Source: Methylobacterium hispanicum
Lineage (GTDB): Bacteria > Pseudomonadota > Alphaproteobacteria > Rhizobiales > Beijerinckiaceae
Direction of reading: 5' to 3'
DNA length: 64,000 bases
Assembly: GCF_022179285.1 (NCBI RefSeq)
Contig: NZ_BPQO01000030.1
Location: 1-64,000, forward strand
The notes below the pieces were generated by a model. The model made no database searches. It was not told the DNA's origin and saw nothing but the letters and a program-made list of their open reading frames with translations. Shown one piece after another: positions 63,041-64,000 of the stretch. The position numbers and the translations under genes were made by a program. Position 1 is the first letter of the stretch; each line of letters starts with the position of its first letter.

Positions 63041-64000
63041 ATGGCGGCGCTCGACGCGATCCTGAACGACATCGACAAGGACCTCGACAACGCGCTGGAG
63101 CGCCTGTTCCGGTTCCTCAGGATCCCGTCGATCTCGACCGACCCGGCCTACGCCGCCGCGTGCCGCGAGGCCGCCGACTGGCTCGCCGCCGACCTCACCG
63201 CGCTCGGCTTCGCGACCGGCGTGCACGAGACCAGCCTGCACCCGGTGGTGCTGGCCCACCGGCCGAAGCCCGGCACGCCGCACGTGCTGTTCTACGGGCA
63301 CTACGACGTGCAGCCGGTCGATCCGCTGAACCTCTGGGAGAGCCCGCCCTTCGAGCCGCGCATCAGCGAGGGCGCGGACGGGCAGCGCCGCATCGTCGGG
63401 CGCGGCGCCTCGGACGACAAGGGCCAGGTGATGACCTTCGTGGAGGCCTGCCGGGCCCACATCGCCATGGCCGGCGAGCTGCCCTGCGGCGTCACCATCC
63501 TGGTCGAGGGCGCCGAGGAGAACGGGTCGCAGGGCGTGCCCGAATGGGTCGAGCGCAACAAGGACAAGCTCGGGGCCGACGTGGTCCTGGTCTGCGACAC
63601 GGCGATGTGGGACGTGGGTATCCCTGCCATCACCACCTCGCTGCGGGGCCTGTGCTACTTCGAGGTGAAGGTCACCTGCGCCGACCGCGACCTGCATTCG
63701 GGATTCTTCGGGGGCGCGGCGCGCAACCCGATCCACGTGCTGGCCAGGATCCTGGCCGACCTGCACGACGCGGACGGGCGCGTCGCGGTTCCGGGCTTCT
63801 ACGAGGGCGTGCACGAGCGCCCGCCCGAGGTGATCGAGCAGTGGCGCGGCCTCGGCCTGACGCCGGAGAAATTCCTGGGCGCCATCGGCCTGAAGGAGCC
63901 GGCCGGCGAGCGCGGGCGCATGCCGATCGAGCTGATCCAGTCGCGGCCCGCCTGCGACGTCAACGGCATCATCGGCGGCTACACGGGCGAGGGCACCAAG
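63041..64000 (+). CDS. M20-family dipeptidase (partial, runs off the window)
   Basis: The first 320 residues of a metallopeptidase of the M20/CNDP type. Zinc-binding and catalytic parts are visible: VLFYGHYDVQPVDP (His and Asp), GRGASDDKGQVMTF (bridging Asp), EGAEENGSQG (catalytic Glu pair) and the dimerisation-domain start LHSGFFGGAARNP. It hydrolyses dipeptides or related amides. GGAG lies nine bases before the ATG. It is divergent from the Pao-like operon across a 258-base gap that should hold both promoters. Confidence 0.9.
   Translation, partial: MAALDAILNDIDKDLDNALERLFRFLRIPSISTDPAYAAACREAADWLAADLTALGFATGVHETSLHPVVLAHRPKPGTPHVLFYGHYDVQPVDPLNLWESPPFEPRISEGADGQRRIVGRGASDDKGQVMTFVEACRAHIAMAGELPCGVTILVEGAEENGSQGVPEWVERNKDKLGADVVLVCDTAMWDVGIPAITTSLRGLCYFEVKVTCADRDLHSGFFGGAARNPIHVLARILADLHDADGRVAVPGFYEGVHERPPEVIEQWRGLGLTPEKFLGAIGLKEPAGERGRMPIELIQSRPACDVNGIIGGYTGEGTK

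Overview
The window is very GC-rich chromosomal DNA from an alphaproteobacterium, most probably a Methylobacterium-like member of the Hyphomicrobiales. The evidence is a Caulobacter-type CcrM methylase, alphaproteobacterial AddB/AddA, and a TsaE-AmgK fusion next to a MurU-type nucleotidyltransferase. I inferred the genus from overall character, not from a search. I saw no rRNA, tRNA, CRISPR array, insertion sequence or prophage. Genes are tightly packed, with many 4-base ATGA/GTGA overlaps.

1-13.5 kb is a respiratory and pyruvate/lactate island on the plus strand. It holds the tail of cyoD (cytochrome bo3 oxidase), a FUSC/HlyD efflux pair, a first PoxB-type pyruvate:quinone oxidoreductase with a coupled half-size FUSC protein, lutABC lactate oxidation genes, an NAD-malic enzyme, an AEC carrier and a second PoxB. 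PoxB and LutABC can feed electrons to quinone and from there to the bo3 oxidase. 13.6-18 kb carries two minus-strand LysR regulators, a small secreted protein and a short RTX-repeat protein.

18.2-20.4 kb (minus) has a guanidinium exporter gene (sugE/gdx) followed by pxpB and pxpC (5-oxoprolinase subunits). The sugE leader shows an ACGG-loop hairpin overlapping a Shine-Dalgarno-sequestering hairpin, which resembles half of a guanidine-II riboswitch. 20.7-28 kb (plus) is a cobalamin-riboswitch-led operon: a TonB-dependent receptor, an ABC ATPase, two ABC-2-type permeases (one with a CTG start) and a DUF1624-type membrane acyltransferase. This is the strongest candidate here for an undescribed system.

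28.4-32.3 kb is a TRAP transporter operon divergent from a GntR regulator with a clear palindromic operator. 32.3-40 kb is a divergent exopolysaccharide cluster: flippase, GH5 glycosidase and GT4 on minus; WecG-type transferase, tandem alpha/beta-hydrolase and GT4 on plus. 40.2-47.8 kb holds ccrM, an FNT channel, a CinA-type protein, sfsA, an FkbM methyltransferase, an alpha/beta hydrolase and a YadGH-type ABC exporter. 48.2-58.4 kb holds addA, addB, a PIN-domain two-gene module, murU and tsaE-amgK. 58.5-64 kb holds a DoxX protein, a PaoABC-type molybdenum oxidoreductase and the start of an M20 dipeptidase gene.

Two dispersed inverted-repeat families lie mostly in convergent gene gaps: family A at 28.1, 45.9, 51.7 and 58.9 kb, and family B at 41.5 and 48.0 kb. 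Short 12-16 base tandem duplications recur near gene starts and ends.
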